Assembly (NCBI RefSeq): GCF_026385485.1 | Contig: NZ_JANIDX010000006.1 | Coordinates: forward strand, 145,850 to 209,849 | Length of the DNA stretch: 64,000 nt | DNA from: Bombella pollinis | GTDB taxonomy: Bacteria > Pseudomonadota > Alphaproteobacteria > Acetobacterales > Acetobacteraceae | Direction: 5' to 3' | In this document: positions 34,297 through 42,891 of the stretch, piece after piece | Position numbering within the stretch: the stretch's first letter is position 1 | How the letters are laid out: the number at the start of each line of letters is the position of its first letter | Program-made: the position numbers and the translations under genes | Notes under the pieces: generated by a model | The model's database searches: none | Seen by the model: the letters and a program-made list of their open reading frames with translations, nothing else | Told to the model about the DNA's origin: nothing

Positions 34297-34354
34297 AAGT
34301 TCTCTTTGACCATGTAAATGACAGAGAGAGCGGCTGAATTGTAAGGAGATAAAA

Positions 34355-34558
34355 ATGCCCAAAATGAAGACGAAGTCTTCGGTCAAAAAGCGGTTCAAGA
34401 TCACCGCGACCGGTAAGGTAACGTGTGGTCCGGGTAACAAACGCCATGGCCTGATTAACCGTCCGCAGAAGATGAAACGTAGCAACCGTGGTCCGCAGGT
34501 TATGACGGATATGGATGCACGCACCATCAAACAGTGGGCACCCTACGGGCTGTCATAA
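34355..34558 (+). CDS. rpmI: 50S ribosomal protein L35
   Basis: A 67-residue basic ribosomal protein of the large subunit. The start MPKMKTKSSVKKRFKITATG and the block RHGLINRPQKMKR are diagnostic. AAGGAG lies 8 bases before the ATG. It is followed after 14 bases by rplT, the universal partner. In many bacteria infC precedes it; here the upstream neighbour is the divergent gcd. Confidence 0.97.
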   Translation: MPKMKTKSSVKKRFKITATGKVTCGPGNKRHGLINRPQKMKRSNRGPQVMTDMDARTIKQWAPYGLS

Positions 34559-34572
34559 GGAGATAAACGACC

Positions 34573-34926
34573 ATGGCACGTGTTAAACGGGGTACGACCA
34601 CCCACGCCCGTCATAAAAAGGTTCTTGACCTCGCTAAAGGCTATCGCGGGCGTTCTTCCACCAATTACCGCATCGCGTTGGAGCGGGTCGAGAAGGCCCT
34701 GCGTTACGCTTATCGTGACCGCCGCAATAAAAAGCGTGAGTTCCGTTCTTTGTGGATTCAGCGCATCAGCGCAGCCGTGCGTGAGCATGGGTTGACCTAT
34801 AGCCGCTTCATCAATGGCCTTAATAAGGCTGGGATTGAGATTGACCGTAAGGTCCTTGCAGCAATCGCCTATGATGATGCAGCTGCTTTTGCTGAGATTG
34901 TGCGCAAAGCTCAGGCGGCTCTCTAA
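34573..34926 (+). CDS. rplT: 50S ribosomal protein L20
   Basis: A 117-residue 23S rRNA-binding protein needed early in 50S assembly. MARVKRGTTTHARHKKVLDLAKGYRG at the N-terminus and DRRNKKREFRSLWIQRISAA are signature regions; the C-terminal globular domain (YSRFINGLNKAGIEIDRKVLA) is complete. AAGGAG precedes the start. A terminator-like hairpin follows before pheS. Confidence 0.97.
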   Translation: MARVKRGTTTHARHKKVLDLAKGYRGRSSTNYRIALERVEKALRYAYRDRRNKKREFRSLWIQRISAAVREHGLTYSRFINGLNKAGIEIDRKVLAAIAYDDAAAFAEIVRKAQAAL

Positions 34927-34935
34927 TTAAGAGCC

Positions 34936-35021
34936 GTCCCGCTAGTCCCTTACATGCGAGGGAGGGGCGGGAACGTAATGATTAGCGGGCTGCTCTGATT
35001 AAGTCGGGGCAGCCCGTTTTT
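34936..35021 (+). terminator. Tandem hairpins between rplT and pheS
   Basis: A two-part stem at 34938-34971 (CCCGC/GCGGG and TCCCT/AGGGA) is followed by a strong terminator: CGGGCTGC (34986-34993) pairs with GCAGCCCG (35009-35016), then TTTTT. A short open frame (ATG ATT AGC GGG CTG CTC TGA) enters the second stem but has no Phe codons, so classical phenylalanine attenuation is not supported. It may end the ribosomal-protein transcript or partly limit read-through into pheS. Confidence 0.75.
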
Positions 35022-35105
35022 CTTACAAGCTGCTTCAGAGATTTTTTGCCCCAACGGGGATAGGAAAACTCTTTGAAACAGCTCGTAGAGGGTGAAGGAC
35101 AGGCT

Positions 35106-36176
35106 ATGGCCAACGACCTTGAAAATCTAAAGAATGACACAATCGCAGCCTTGCAGCGTGCCAGCACACATAGTGAGTGGGATGCTGTGCGGGTGGGCAC
35201 ATTGGGGCGGTCTGGGACGCTAACTGGTCTGTTGCGTCAGCTTGGTTCCTTCTCGCATGAGGAGCGTAAAGAGCGCGGGCAGGCTCTTAACCGTCTGCGG
35301 GATGAGTTGACACATCTTATTGAGCAACGCGGACGAGAGATTGAGGCTTTGGCTCTCCAGCAGCGTTTAGCTGAGGAGACGGTGGATATTACGCAACCTA
35401 CCCCTACGGCCCCGGTAGGGTTGATTCATCCCATCAGCCGTACGATTGAGGAAATTACAACCATTTTTGGGGCTATGGGCTTTCATCTAGCAGAAGGGCC
35501 GGATGTTGAGAGCCAGTGGCATAATTTCTCAGCCCTGAATACGCCAAAGCACCACCCCGCGCGGACGGAGCAAGATACATTCTACCTTCCTGCCCTAGAG
35601 GGTGAGGAGGAGCTGCGTGTTTTAAGGACGCAGACCTCTGGCGTGCAGGTGCGTACCATGTTGCAGGAAAAACCACCTATCCGCATCATTGCCCCGGGGC
35701 GGACTTACCGTGCCGACCATGATGCCACCCATTCCCCGATGTTCCATCAATGTGAAGGTTTGGTGATTGAGAAGGGCATTACCCTTGGCCATTTAAAAGG
35801 ATGCCTGACCGAGTTCTTGCGGGCCTTTTTTAATCAGCCTGATTTGCCAGTGCGCTTCCGGGCCTCGTATTTCCCCTTTACCGAGCCTTCTATGGAGATT
35901 GATATTGGGTGGTCGCGCGAGACTGGGGCTATTGGTGCAGGCGCGGATTGGCTGGAAGTCTTGGGGGCGGGGATGGTCCATGCCCGTGTGCTGAGCAATT
36001 GCGGGCTGGACCCGGCAGAATGGCAAGGCTTTGCCTTTGGTATGGGCATTGAGCGGCTCGCTATGTTGAAGAACGGCATTGCTGACCTACGCTCTTTTTA
36101 TGAGAGCGATTTACGCTGGTTGCGTCATTATGGCTTCTCAGCTTTATCCCCAGCGACTTTGACGGAGGGCTTGTAA
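35106..36176 (+). CDS. pheS: Phenylalanyl-tRNA synthetase alpha subunit
   Basis: Catalytic alpha subunit of the (alpha-beta)2 class II synthetase. The N-terminal coiled coil (about 1-85) is followed by the catalytic core: HPISRTIEEITTIFGAMGF, RTQTSGVQVRTM (motif 2 region), GRTYRADHDATHSPMFHQ and FGMGIERLAML (motif 3). The start at 35106 (356 aa) has GAAGGA upstream; an ATG at 35073 would add 11 residues without support. pheT follows after one base. Confidence 0.96.
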   Translation: MANDLENLKNDTIAALQRASTHSEWDAVRVGTLGRSGTLTGLLRQLGSFSHEERKERGQALNRLRDELTHLIEQRGREIEALALQQRLAEETVDITQPTPTAPVGLIHPISRTIEEITTIFGAMGFHLAEGPDVESQWHNFSALNTPKHHPARTEQDTFYLPALEGEEELRVLRTQTSGVQVRTMLQEKPPIRIIAPGRTYRADHDATHSPMFHQCEGLVIEKGITLGHLKGCLTEFLRAFFNQPDLPVRFRASYFPFTEPSMEIDIGWSRETGAIGAGADWLEVLGAGMVHARVLSNCGLDPAEWQGFAFGMGIERLAMLKNGIADLRSFYESDLRWLRHYGFSALSPATLTEGL

Positions 36177-36177
36177 C

Positions 36178-38646
36178 ATGAAGTTTTCACTCTCATGGTT
36201 GCGGGAGCATCTCGATTTTACAGCCTCTTTGGAGGAGATTTGCGCAACATTAAACCGTATCGGCCTTGAGGTTGAATCGGTTGATGACCCGACAGAGCGT
36301 TTATCAGGCTTCCGCACGGCAAAGATTGTGGAGGCCACGCGCCATCCTGATGCTGACCGCCTCCAGCTATGCCGCGTGACAGCAGGCGAGGGGTATGAGG
36401 AGGTTCAGGTCGTTTGTGGTGCGCCAAATGCGCGCACGGGGCTGCATGTTATTTTTGCTCCACCGGGCACTTATATTCCCGGTAGTGATATCACGATTAA
36501 ACCCGGCAAGATTCGGGGGCAGCTCAGCAATGGGATGCTCTGCTCCTTACGAGAGCTTGGCATTGGTGAGGACTCTGATGGCATTGCCGAATTGCCAGAG
36601 GGTACGCCTCTTGGGGTGGATTATGTCCGTCATGCCAAGCTGGACGACCCGATAATAGAGATTGGCATTACCCCCAACCGGGGGGATGCGTTGAGTGTAC
36701 GCGGTATCGCGCGGGACCTCGCAGCGGCGGGGCTAGGGCATTTTAAGCCATGGCTTGTCCCTACAGTGGAGAGCGAGGGGGCGAGCCCTATCCAGTGGGT
36801 GTTGGACCATCCCGCTTGCCCATATGTTACAGGGCGTTTGATTCGCGGTGTGAAGAATGGCCCAAGTCCGGCTTGGCTCAAGCAGCGGTTAGAGAGCGTC
36901 GGGCTACGCTCCCAATCAGCGTTAGTTGATATTACAAATTATTTGATGATGCATGTGGGCCGCCCGCTGCATGTCTTTGATGCGAACCGTTTAAAAGGGA
37001 ACAGATTACTGCTCACCTCTGCCACGCGGGAGCAGTTTCGTGCGCTAGATGGGCAGGATTATGTCCTTGGTACGCATGACCTTGTGATTGCTGATGAAGC
37101 CGGGGTGCAGTCCCTTGCCGGTATTATTGGCGGTGAGACCAGCGCGGTTACGGATGACACAACGGATGTTTTTGTTGAATCCGCTTTGTTCGACCCCGTA
37201 CGCATTGCCCTGACAGGCCGCCGTCTTGGGGTGCAGACTGATGCTCGCTATCGTTTTGAGCGTGGGGTGGACCCCGCTTTGGTGCGCACAGGGCTAGAGG
37301 CTGCAACCTCATTAATTGTCGAGCTATGCGGCGGCATACCGAGTGAGGTGACCGAAGCCGGAGCGGAGCCAGACTGGCAGCGTACAGCTACTCTGCGCTT
37401 TGCACGGCTTGCGACGCTTGGCGGGTTGGAGATTGATGCGGATAAGGCCGTGACGATTCTTGAGGCTTTAGGCTTTGAGGTGAAAGAGCGGGGGGAGGGC
37501 CAGGCTATCTTTTCCGTTCCATCATGGCGCAATGATGTGGCCTCTGGTCGGGTCCTTGCACAGGCGCATAGTCTGGATAAAAGCGTTGCAGAACGTGCGG
37601 CTGCCCATGTTACGCAGATGGAAGCGGAAGCAGACCTTGTTGAGGAAGTCTTGCGCATCAGAGGGTTGGATGAGGTACCCGCTCAGCCCCTGCCACAACC
37701 TCATATGGTCCCCCCCGCTGCGGTGACGGCAGAGCAAAGCCGCGCTGCACTCTTACGCCGCCTTTGTGCAGGCCGGGGCTTGATGGAGACTGTTGGCTTC
37801 TCCTTTGTGTCAGACCAAGATGCCGCTTTGTTTGAGGAGGGGCGGGAGCAAGACCGCTTGCTAAACCCGATTGCAACGGACCTTAACCAGCTTCGTCCCA
37901 CGCCGGTTATTAATCTGCTGCGGGCGTTAGGGCGTAATATTGCTCATGGGCAGGGCTTTGCGGGCGATGCTGCCTTCTTCGAGCTTGGGCCGTGCTTCGG
38001 GCAGGAGGGGGACCGCCTTATCCTTGCTGGTGTGCGTGGTGGGGTGAGCGCACGCGCCCCTGGCCATGTGGCAGAGGAGCCCTCATGGATGGAGGCCAAG
38101 GCTGATTTATGGTCGGCTCTACTCACTCTTGGCATGGCAGAGGCGTCTTTAAGCTGCACAGCCGATGCACCAGACTATTATCATCCGGGACGCTCCGGTG
38201 TGGTGCGACAGGGGCCGAAGCTTGTTCTTGGTCGTTTTGGGGAGCTGCATCCTCGTGTGGCACGTCATTTCGGCCTGAGTGGGACCGTGGCTCTGTTTGA
38301 GCTAAATGTCGCAGCGGTGCCCCTGCCGAAGATGAAGCGCAAAGCCGCGCCAGCCTTATCAGCTTTGCAGCCTGTGCGGCGGGATTTTGCCTTCCTTGCT
38401 GATAAGGCGGTGCAGATTCAAGATGTGCTTAAAGCCGTACGTATGGCGGATCGTAAATTGATTACTGATGTTCGGCTTTTTGATATTTTTGAAGGTGGAA
38501 CCGTGCCTAAAGGTCAACGCTCTTTGGGGGTGGAGGTTGTTCTTCAACCACAAAAAGAGAGCCTGACAGACGCACAGCTTGAGGGTGTTATGGCTGCGGT
38601 GGAGGCGGCCGTCCATAAAGCGACTGGCGCGACATTGCGCCGCTAA
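36178..38646 (+). CDS. pheT: Phenylalanyl-tRNA synthetase beta subunit
   Basis: 822-residue beta subunit. Domains in order: EMAP/tRNA-binding OB fold (about 40-150; VVCGAPNARTG), B3/B4 editing domain (about 205-390), B5 (about 400-480), catalytic-like core (about 490-690) and the C-terminal ferredoxin-fold anticodon-binding domain (about 727-820; PVRRDFAFLADKAV, LFDIFEGGTVPKGQRSLGVEV). Length is within the family range. The start codon lies directly after the pheS stop. Confidence 0.97.
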   Translation: MKFSLSWLREHLDFTASLEEICATLNRIGLEVESVDDPTERLSGFRTAKIVEATRHPDADRLQLCRVTAGEGYEEVQVVCGAPNARTGLHVIFAPPGTYIPGSDITIKPGKIRGQLSNGMLCSLRELGIGEDSDGIAELPEGTPLGVDYVRHAKLDDPIIEIGITPNRGDALSVRGIARDLAAAGLGHFKPWLVPTVESEGASPIQWVLDHPACPYVTGRLIRGVKNGPSPAWLKQRLESVGLRSQSALVDITNYLMMHVGRPLHVFDANRLKGNRLLLTSATREQFRALDGQDYVLGTHDLVIADEAGVQSLAGIIGGETSAVTDDTTDVFVESALFDPVRIALTGRRLGVQTDARYRFERGVDPALVRTGLEAATSLIVELCGGIPSEVTEAGAEPDWQRTATLRFARLATLGGLEIDADKAVTILEALGFEVKERGEGQAIFSVPSWRNDVASGRVLAQAHSLDKSVAERAAAHVTQMEAEADLVEEVLRIRGLDEVPAQPLPQPHMVPPAAVTAEQSRAALLRRLCAGRGLMETVGFSFVSDQDAALFEEGREQDRLLNPIATDLNQLRPTPVINLLRALGRNIAHGQGFAGDAAFFELGPCFGQEGDRLILAGVRGGVSARAPGHVAEEPSWMEAKADLWSALLTLGMAEASLSCTADAPDYYHPGRSGVVRQGPKLVLGRFGELHPRVARHFGLSGTVALFELNVAAVPLPKMKRKAAPALSALQPVRRDFAFLADKAVQIQDVLKAVRMADRKLITDVRLFDIFEGGTVPKGQRSLGVEVVLQPQKESLTDAQLEGVMAAVEAAVHKATGATLRR

Positions 38647-38682
38647 GCCACAGCGTCACACGAGACGAAGGGAGCGGAAATT

Positions 38683-39906
38683 ATGGTAGATGCGGGCCCT
38701 CCTGTAGAAGGTGATGTCCCCCTTTACCAGCATGGCCGTGTCATCTGGATTCTCGCGGGGGAGCCGAGTGGCGATAGCATCGGGGCACGTTTGATGCAGG
38801 CTCTGCATCGGATAGACCCGATGTTGGTTTTCGCAGGCGTAGGGGGAGGGCGGATGGAGGCGCGTGGCCTCCGCAGCCTTTTCCCGATGGAAGACCTCAC
38901 AGTGATGGGGTTTATGGAGGTCCTCCCGCGGTTGCGTCTGCTTTCGCAACGCTTGGTGGAGGCAGAGCAGGATATTGAACTCCGCCGCCCTGATATTGTC
39001 ATTACGATTGATAGTCCCGGTTTTGCGTTCCGTCTCCTGCGCCGCGTGAGGCGGCTGAAGGTGCGGCGATTGCATTACGTTGCCCCTCAAGTCTGGGCAT
39101 GGCGGGAAAAGCGGGTGAAGCATTATCGTGGGCTATGGGATAGTTTGCTTTGCCTCTTCCCCTTTGAGCCAACATGGTTTGCTGAGCGGGGCTTTCATGC
39201 TCATTTTGTAGGGCATCCCATTTTGCAATCGGGCGTGCCACATGGTCGGCCAGAGCGTTTTTATAAACGCCATGACCTTAGGCCAGAAAGCCCGGTTTTG
39301 CTGCTTATGCCGGGTAGTCGTAACTCCGAGGTGCCGAAATTACTGCCTGTTTTTGAAAAGACGTTAGAGCTTTTATATAAGCAATTCCCGGACCTCCAGC
39401 CGGTTATCCCAGCGACATCAGGCATGGCCCCCCTCGTGCGGAAGATGGTGCGGCATTGGGCTGTTCATCCCTCTATTGTGACGGATACGGAGGATAAGCA
39501 TGACGCCTTCCGCGCGGCAGATTGCGCTTTAACAAAATCCGGCACCTCGACTTTGGAGCTCGCCATTGGAGGCGTGCCGATGGCGGTGACGTATAAGGTC
39601 AATCCACTCTCTGCCGTGTTGGGGCGGTTTTTGCTCAAAGTGCCATATATCTCGATTGTGAATATTCTTGCCGGGCGGGAGATCGTGCCGGAGTTAGTGC
39701 AACATAATTGCACACCGCAGAAATTAGCCGAGGAAGTAACAGCCCTGCTCACAGACGAGGCCAAGCGTAAGGCTCAGCAAGAGGCCTTTGGTACCGTGCT
39801 GGCTATGTTACAGGCCCCCGAAGGGGATCTCCCCGCTATGGCAGCGGCAAAGCAGGTTCTAGCTTTGATGGAGACCCCACTAGATGAGCTACGTGCTCAT
39901 GAGTAA
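38683..39906 (+). CDS. lpxB: Lipid-A-disaccharide synthase
   Basis: Glycosyltransferase (GT19) that joins UDP-2,3-diacylglucosamine and lipid X to form the lipid A disaccharide at the inner membrane. The 407 residues include AGEPSGDSIGARLMQAL at the N-terminus, HYVAPQVWAWREKRVK, PLCFPFEP-like CLFPFEPTWF, LMPGSRNSEV and the C-terminal TKSGTSTLELAIGGVPMAVTYK sugar-nucleotide region. The start has GAAGGGAGCGG upstream, 36 bases after pheT. LPS genes elsewhere in the window (lptD, lptF, lptG) belong to the same pathway. It is convergent with trpS. Confidence 0.96.
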   Translation: MVDAGPPVEGDVPLYQHGRVIWILAGEPSGDSIGARLMQALHRIDPMLVFAGVGGGRMEARGLRSLFPMEDLTVMGFMEVLPRLRLLSQRLVEAEQDIELRRPDIVITIDSPGFAFRLLRRVRRLKVRRLHYVAPQVWAWREKRVKHYRGLWDSLLCLFPFEPTWFAERGFHAHFVGHPILQSGVPHGRPERFYKRHDLRPESPVLLLMPGSRNSEVPKLLPVFEKTLELLYKQFPDLQPVIPATSGMAPLVRKMVRHWAVHPSIVTDTEDKHDAFRAADCALTKSGTSTLELAIGGVPMAVTYKVNPLSAVLGRFLLKVPYISIVNILAGREIVPELVQHNCTPQKLAEEVTALLTDEAKRKAQQEAFGTVLAMLQAPEGDLPAMAAAKQVLALMETPLDELRAHE

Positions 39907-39915
39907 GCGGCGGTC

Positions 39916-40911
39916 TTAACGTAGGAAGCCTACGAGTTTTTCCGCCTCGCTGACAATCGGTTCAGACACGGCGCGGGCCCGGTCTGCCCCTTGGCGCAAT
40001 ACATTGAGAAGATGGCCCTTATCATCCATCAGGCGGCGCGTTTCCTCCGCAACGGGGGCTAGTGTCTCTACCAACAGGTCCGCTAAGGCTTGCTTAAAGG
40101 TCCCAAAGCCTTGGCCTGCAAATTGGTTTAGGACATCCGCTAAGGATGTGTTGGACATAGCAGCATAGATGGTCAGCAAATTACGGGCTTCTGCGCGGCC
40201 CTCTAGCCCCGCTTCCTCGCTTGGCAAAGGCTCTGCATCGGTACGGGCTTTGCGGATTTTCTGCGCAATTTCGTCCGCTGTGTCATTCAGCACAATGCGG
40301 CTTTGGGCCGATGGGTCGGACTTGGACATCTTCTTACTGCCATCGCGTAAGCTCATCACACGGGCAGCATGGGGGGGGATGAGAGGCTCAATTTGTGGGA
40401 AGAACTCAACGCCCATGTCATGATTAAACTTTTGGCCAATATCGTTAGCTAATTCCAGATGTTGGCGTTGGTCGTCCCCTACAGGCACGCGCGTAGCATG
40501 GAAGGCGAGAATATCGGCCGCCATAAGGTTGGGATAGACATAAAGCCCTGCGGAGTGATTCTCGCGATTCTTTCCCGCTTTATCCTTAAATTGCGTCATG
40601 CGGTTTAGCCAACCAAGGCGGGAGACGCAGTTAAAAATCCAGCCTAGCCGTGCATGGGCACTAACGGCAGATTGATTGTAAAGGCGGGTTGGGTCGATGC
40701 CAGAGGCGAGTAAGCAGGCGGTGGAGGCTAAGGTCTGCTCCCGCAAAGCTTCTGGTGACCATGGCATGGTGAGGGAGTGCATATCCACGAGGCAAAAGAG
40801 GCAATCATGGTCCTTTTGCAAGGTAACCCAGTTACGAATGGCCCCAAGATAATTACCAAGATGGGGGATACCTGTCGGCTGAATCCCTGAGAAAACGCGC
40901 TGCATGAGCAT
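39916..40911 (-). CDS. trpS: Tryptophanyl-tRNA synthetase
   Basis: Class I synthetase that charges tRNA-Trp. The ATP-binding motif appears as PTGIPHLGNYLGAI (about residues 12-25) and the second signature as KKMSKSDPSAQSR (about 193-205). The 331-residue length is standard for bacterial TrpRS. The start ATG at 40911 or the internal ATG two codons later are both possible; CAGGACC lies just upstream. It is not in an obvious operon: a terminator for the upstream FKBP gene separates the two. Confidence 0.96.
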   Translation of the reverse strand: MLMQRVFSGIQPTGIPHLGNYLGAIRNWVTLQKDHDCLFCLVDMHSLTMPWSPEALREQTLASTACLLASGIDPTRLYNQSAVSAHARLGWIFNCVSRLGWLNRMTQFKDKAGKNRENHSAGLYVYPNLMAADILAFHATRVPVGDDQRQHLELANDIGQKFNHDMGVEFFPQIEPLIPPHAARVMSLRDGSKKMSKSDPSAQSRIVLNDTADEIAQKIRKARTDAEPLPSEEAGLEGRAEARNLLTIYAAMSNTSLADVLNQFAGQGFGTFKQALADLLVETLAPVAEETRRLMDDKGHLLNVLRQGADRARAVSEPIVSEAEKLVGFLR

Positions 40912-40943
40912 GGTCCTGAATTAAAAAAGGGGGAGGAGACGAT

Positions 40944-40977
40944 AAAAGCCGCCCCGCTTGGTATGGAAGGGGGCGGC
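40944..40977 (-). terminator. Terminator downstream of the FKBP lipoprotein gene
   Basis: Read on the minus strand, GCCGCCCC pairs with GGGGCGGC around a loop of about 14 bases, followed by TTTTA. It lies about 40 bases beyond the stop at 41014 and ends the argG-FKBP transcript before trpS. Confidence 0.8.
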
Positions 40978-41013
40978 AAGAGCTCTCATTATGGTGCTGA
41001 TAAAGGATAGGCT

Positions 41014-41520
41014 TTATTGTTGTAAGCCTGCATCATCCTCAACACCGAGAAGCTGGATTTTGAAGATGAGCGGGCTATTGGGGGGGATAACCCCCATGGA
41101 GCGTTTACCATAGCCTAATTTAGGCGGTACATAGAGCTCCCACACATCGCCAACACGCATAAGGGGGAGGCCCTCCATCCATCCCTCAATCACACCATCA
41201 AGGGGCATTTCCATATAAGCGGCCCCTGTGTGCATCTCTGAGGAATCGAAAATGCCACCGTCAGGTAAGCGGCCTTCATAGATGATCATCATCGTGCCCC
41301 CCTTTTGGGGATGAGGGGAATCTTTAGGGCCAGATTTTAGGATTTTATAGGCCAGACCATCAGGCTGCTTATGCACACCGGGTTGTTTATAGACCTGATC
41401 CATAAACTGCTGAGGGCTTAATTCCTGTTTTGGTTTGCCTGCACAGCCCGCCAGCCCAATAAGGCCCGCGAGGATACATATTGGCAAATAACGGAAGAAA
41501 GAACGCAGGGAATGGGACAT
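41014..41520 (-). CDS. FKBP-type peptidyl-prolyl isomerase lipoprotein
   Basis: A 168-residue exported isomerase. The lipobox LAGLIGLAGC places a lipidated cysteine near residue 26, so it is anchored in the membrane facing the periplasm. The FKBP domain (about 75-160) shows VWELYVPPKLGYGKRSMG, IPPNSPLIFKIQLLGV, FDSSEMHTG and the Ile-Glu-Gly-Trp (VIEGWMEGLPLM) active-site region. The start at 41520 has AGAGAGG upstream; an ATG at 41556 would add 12 residues in front of the signal peptide. It follows argG by 39 bases and probably shares its transcript. Confidence 0.9.
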   Translation of the reverse strand: MSHSLRSFFRYLPICILAGLIGLAGCAGKPKQELSPQQFMDQVYKQPGVHKQPDGLAYKILKSGPKDSPHPQKGGTMMIIYEGRLPDGGIFDSSEMHTGAAYMEMPLDGVIEGWMEGLPLMRVGDVWELYVPPKLGYGKRSMGVIPPNSPLIFKIQLLGVEDDAGLQQ

Positions 41521-41559
41521 AAAATGCCTCTCTATGAAGACGACCAACAAGGACATGGC

Positions 41560-42792
41560 TTAGGGGGTGCCGCCGCGCCGCCCTTTATTCGCACCCAAGC
41601 GCAAGCGTAGCGCATTGAGGCGGATAAAGCCTTGTGCATCGACCTGATTATAGGCACCTTCATCATCCTCAAAGGTAACAACACGGGCATCATAAAGGCT
41701 ATCGGGGCTTTCCCGACCCACGCAGATGACATTCCCTTTATAAAGCTTCAGCCGGACGCGCCCATTAACGGATTTCTGGCTGCTATCAATCAGGGCTTGG
41801 AGCATGTGACGCTCTGGGGAGAACCACAGGCCGTTATAAATCAGCTCTGCATAGCGCGGCATGATGCTATCTTTGAGATGCGCAGCTTCACGATCCAGCG
41901 TGATGGATTCCATAGAGCGATGAGCTTGGAGCAGAATCGTTCCACCGGGTGTCTCGTAAATCCCACGGGACTTCATGCCAACAAAGCGGTTTTCCACAAT
42001 ATCAAGGCGACCAATACCGTTAGCTTTGCCAAGCTCATTGAGGCGGGCCAGCAAGTTAGCCGGGGAGAGGGCCTCACCATTAATAGCGACTGGGTCACCA
42101 TGTTTGAAGTCGATGGTGATTTCTGTTGCTTTATCCGGTGCAGCTTCTGGGGAGATTGTGCGTTGGAAGACAATCTCATCAGGCGGGAGGGAGGGGTCCT
42201 CCAGAATCTTCCCTTCAGAGGAGGAGTGCAGCAGGTTCGCATCGACAGAGAACGGAGCTTCACCGCGCTTATCTTTTGTGACGGGGATTTGATTCTTCTC
42301 GGCGAAGTCGAGCAGCTTCGTGCGGGAGGTTAGGTCCCATTCCCGCCAAGGAGCGATGACTTTTACATCAGGTTTAAGAGCGTAATAAGCTAGTTCGAAG
42401 CGGACTTGGTCATTCCCCTTGCCGGTGGCCCCATGGGCTACGGCATCAGCCCCCACAGCCTCGGCAATCTCAATCTGCCGTTTAGAGATGAGGGGACGGG
42501 CAATGGAGGTGCCGAGCAAATATTGCCCCTCATACACCGTATTAGCGCGGAACATGGGGAAGACGTAATCCTTAACGAAGGTCTCCCGCAAATCCTCAAC
42601 AAAAATCTCTTTTACGCCGAGGGATTCAGCCTTACGGCGAGCTGGCTCTAGCTCCTCACCTTGGCCAAGGTCCGCTGTGAAGGTGACGACCTCGCAGCCA
42701 TAATGCTCTTGTAACCAGCGGAGGATAACTGATGTATCCAACCCGCCAGAATAAGCCAGAACAACTTTCTTAATGCCTGAGGCTTTGCCCAT
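41560..42792 (-). CDS. argG: Argininosuccinate synthase
   Basis: ATP-dependent ligation of citrulline and aspartate, the seventh step of arginine synthesis. The P-loop-like AYSGGLDTSVILRWL lies near residues 13-27; GATGKGNDQVRFE (about 118-130), SVDANLLHSSSEG and GMKSRGIYETPGG are also diagnostic. At 410 residues it is full length. It is the first gene after a gap of about 100 bases that contains a small palindrome (CGTTA-CGCGA-TAACG near 42835). Confidence 0.97.
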   Translation of the reverse strand: MGKASGIKKVVLAYSGGLDTSVILRWLQEHYGCEVVTFTADLGQGEELEPARRKAESLGVKEIFVEDLRETFVKDYVFPMFRANTVYEGQYLLGTSIARPLISKRQIEIAEAVGADAVAHGATGKGNDQVRFELAYYALKPDVKVIAPWREWDLTSRTKLLDFAEKNQIPVTKDKRGEAPFSVDANLLHSSSEGKILEDPSLPPDEIVFQRTISPEAAPDKATEITIDFKHGDPVAINGEALSPANLLARLNELGKANGIGRLDIVENRFVGMKSRGIYETPGGTILLQAHRSMESITLDREAAHLKDSIMPRYAELIYNGLWFSPERHMLQALIDSSQKSVNGRVRLKLYKGNVICVGRESPDSLYDARVVTFEDDEGAYNQVDAQGFIRLNALRLRLGANKGRRGGTP

Positions 42793-42891
42793 GATTGCTC
42801 TATATCCTCTGCTAAAAAACAGAAACCAACTGTCGTTACGCGATAACGCTCTTGTAACAGGTGTCAGGCCGTTGGGCCAGAGGCTAGCCTT

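Larger units (their letters stand above)
34000..34354. other. Intergenic region between divergent gcd and rpmI
   Basis: A 355-base gap without a convincing gene. It holds the presumed gcd promoter near 34022-34040, a 6-base stem hairpin at 34221-34238 (AGGGGC/GCCCCT), a longer hairpin at 34257-34296, and the rpmI ribosome-binding site (AAGGAG). infC, which often precedes rpmI, is not here. Confidence 0.6.

Noticed and set aside
34990..35021. Phenylalanine leader peptide before pheST
   Set aside because: The short frame (ATG ATT AGC GGG CTG CTC TGA) has no Phe codons.
41632..42333. 233-residue open frame antisense to argG
   Set aside because: argG is clearly coding on the opposite strand; the frame is a by-product of its codon use.
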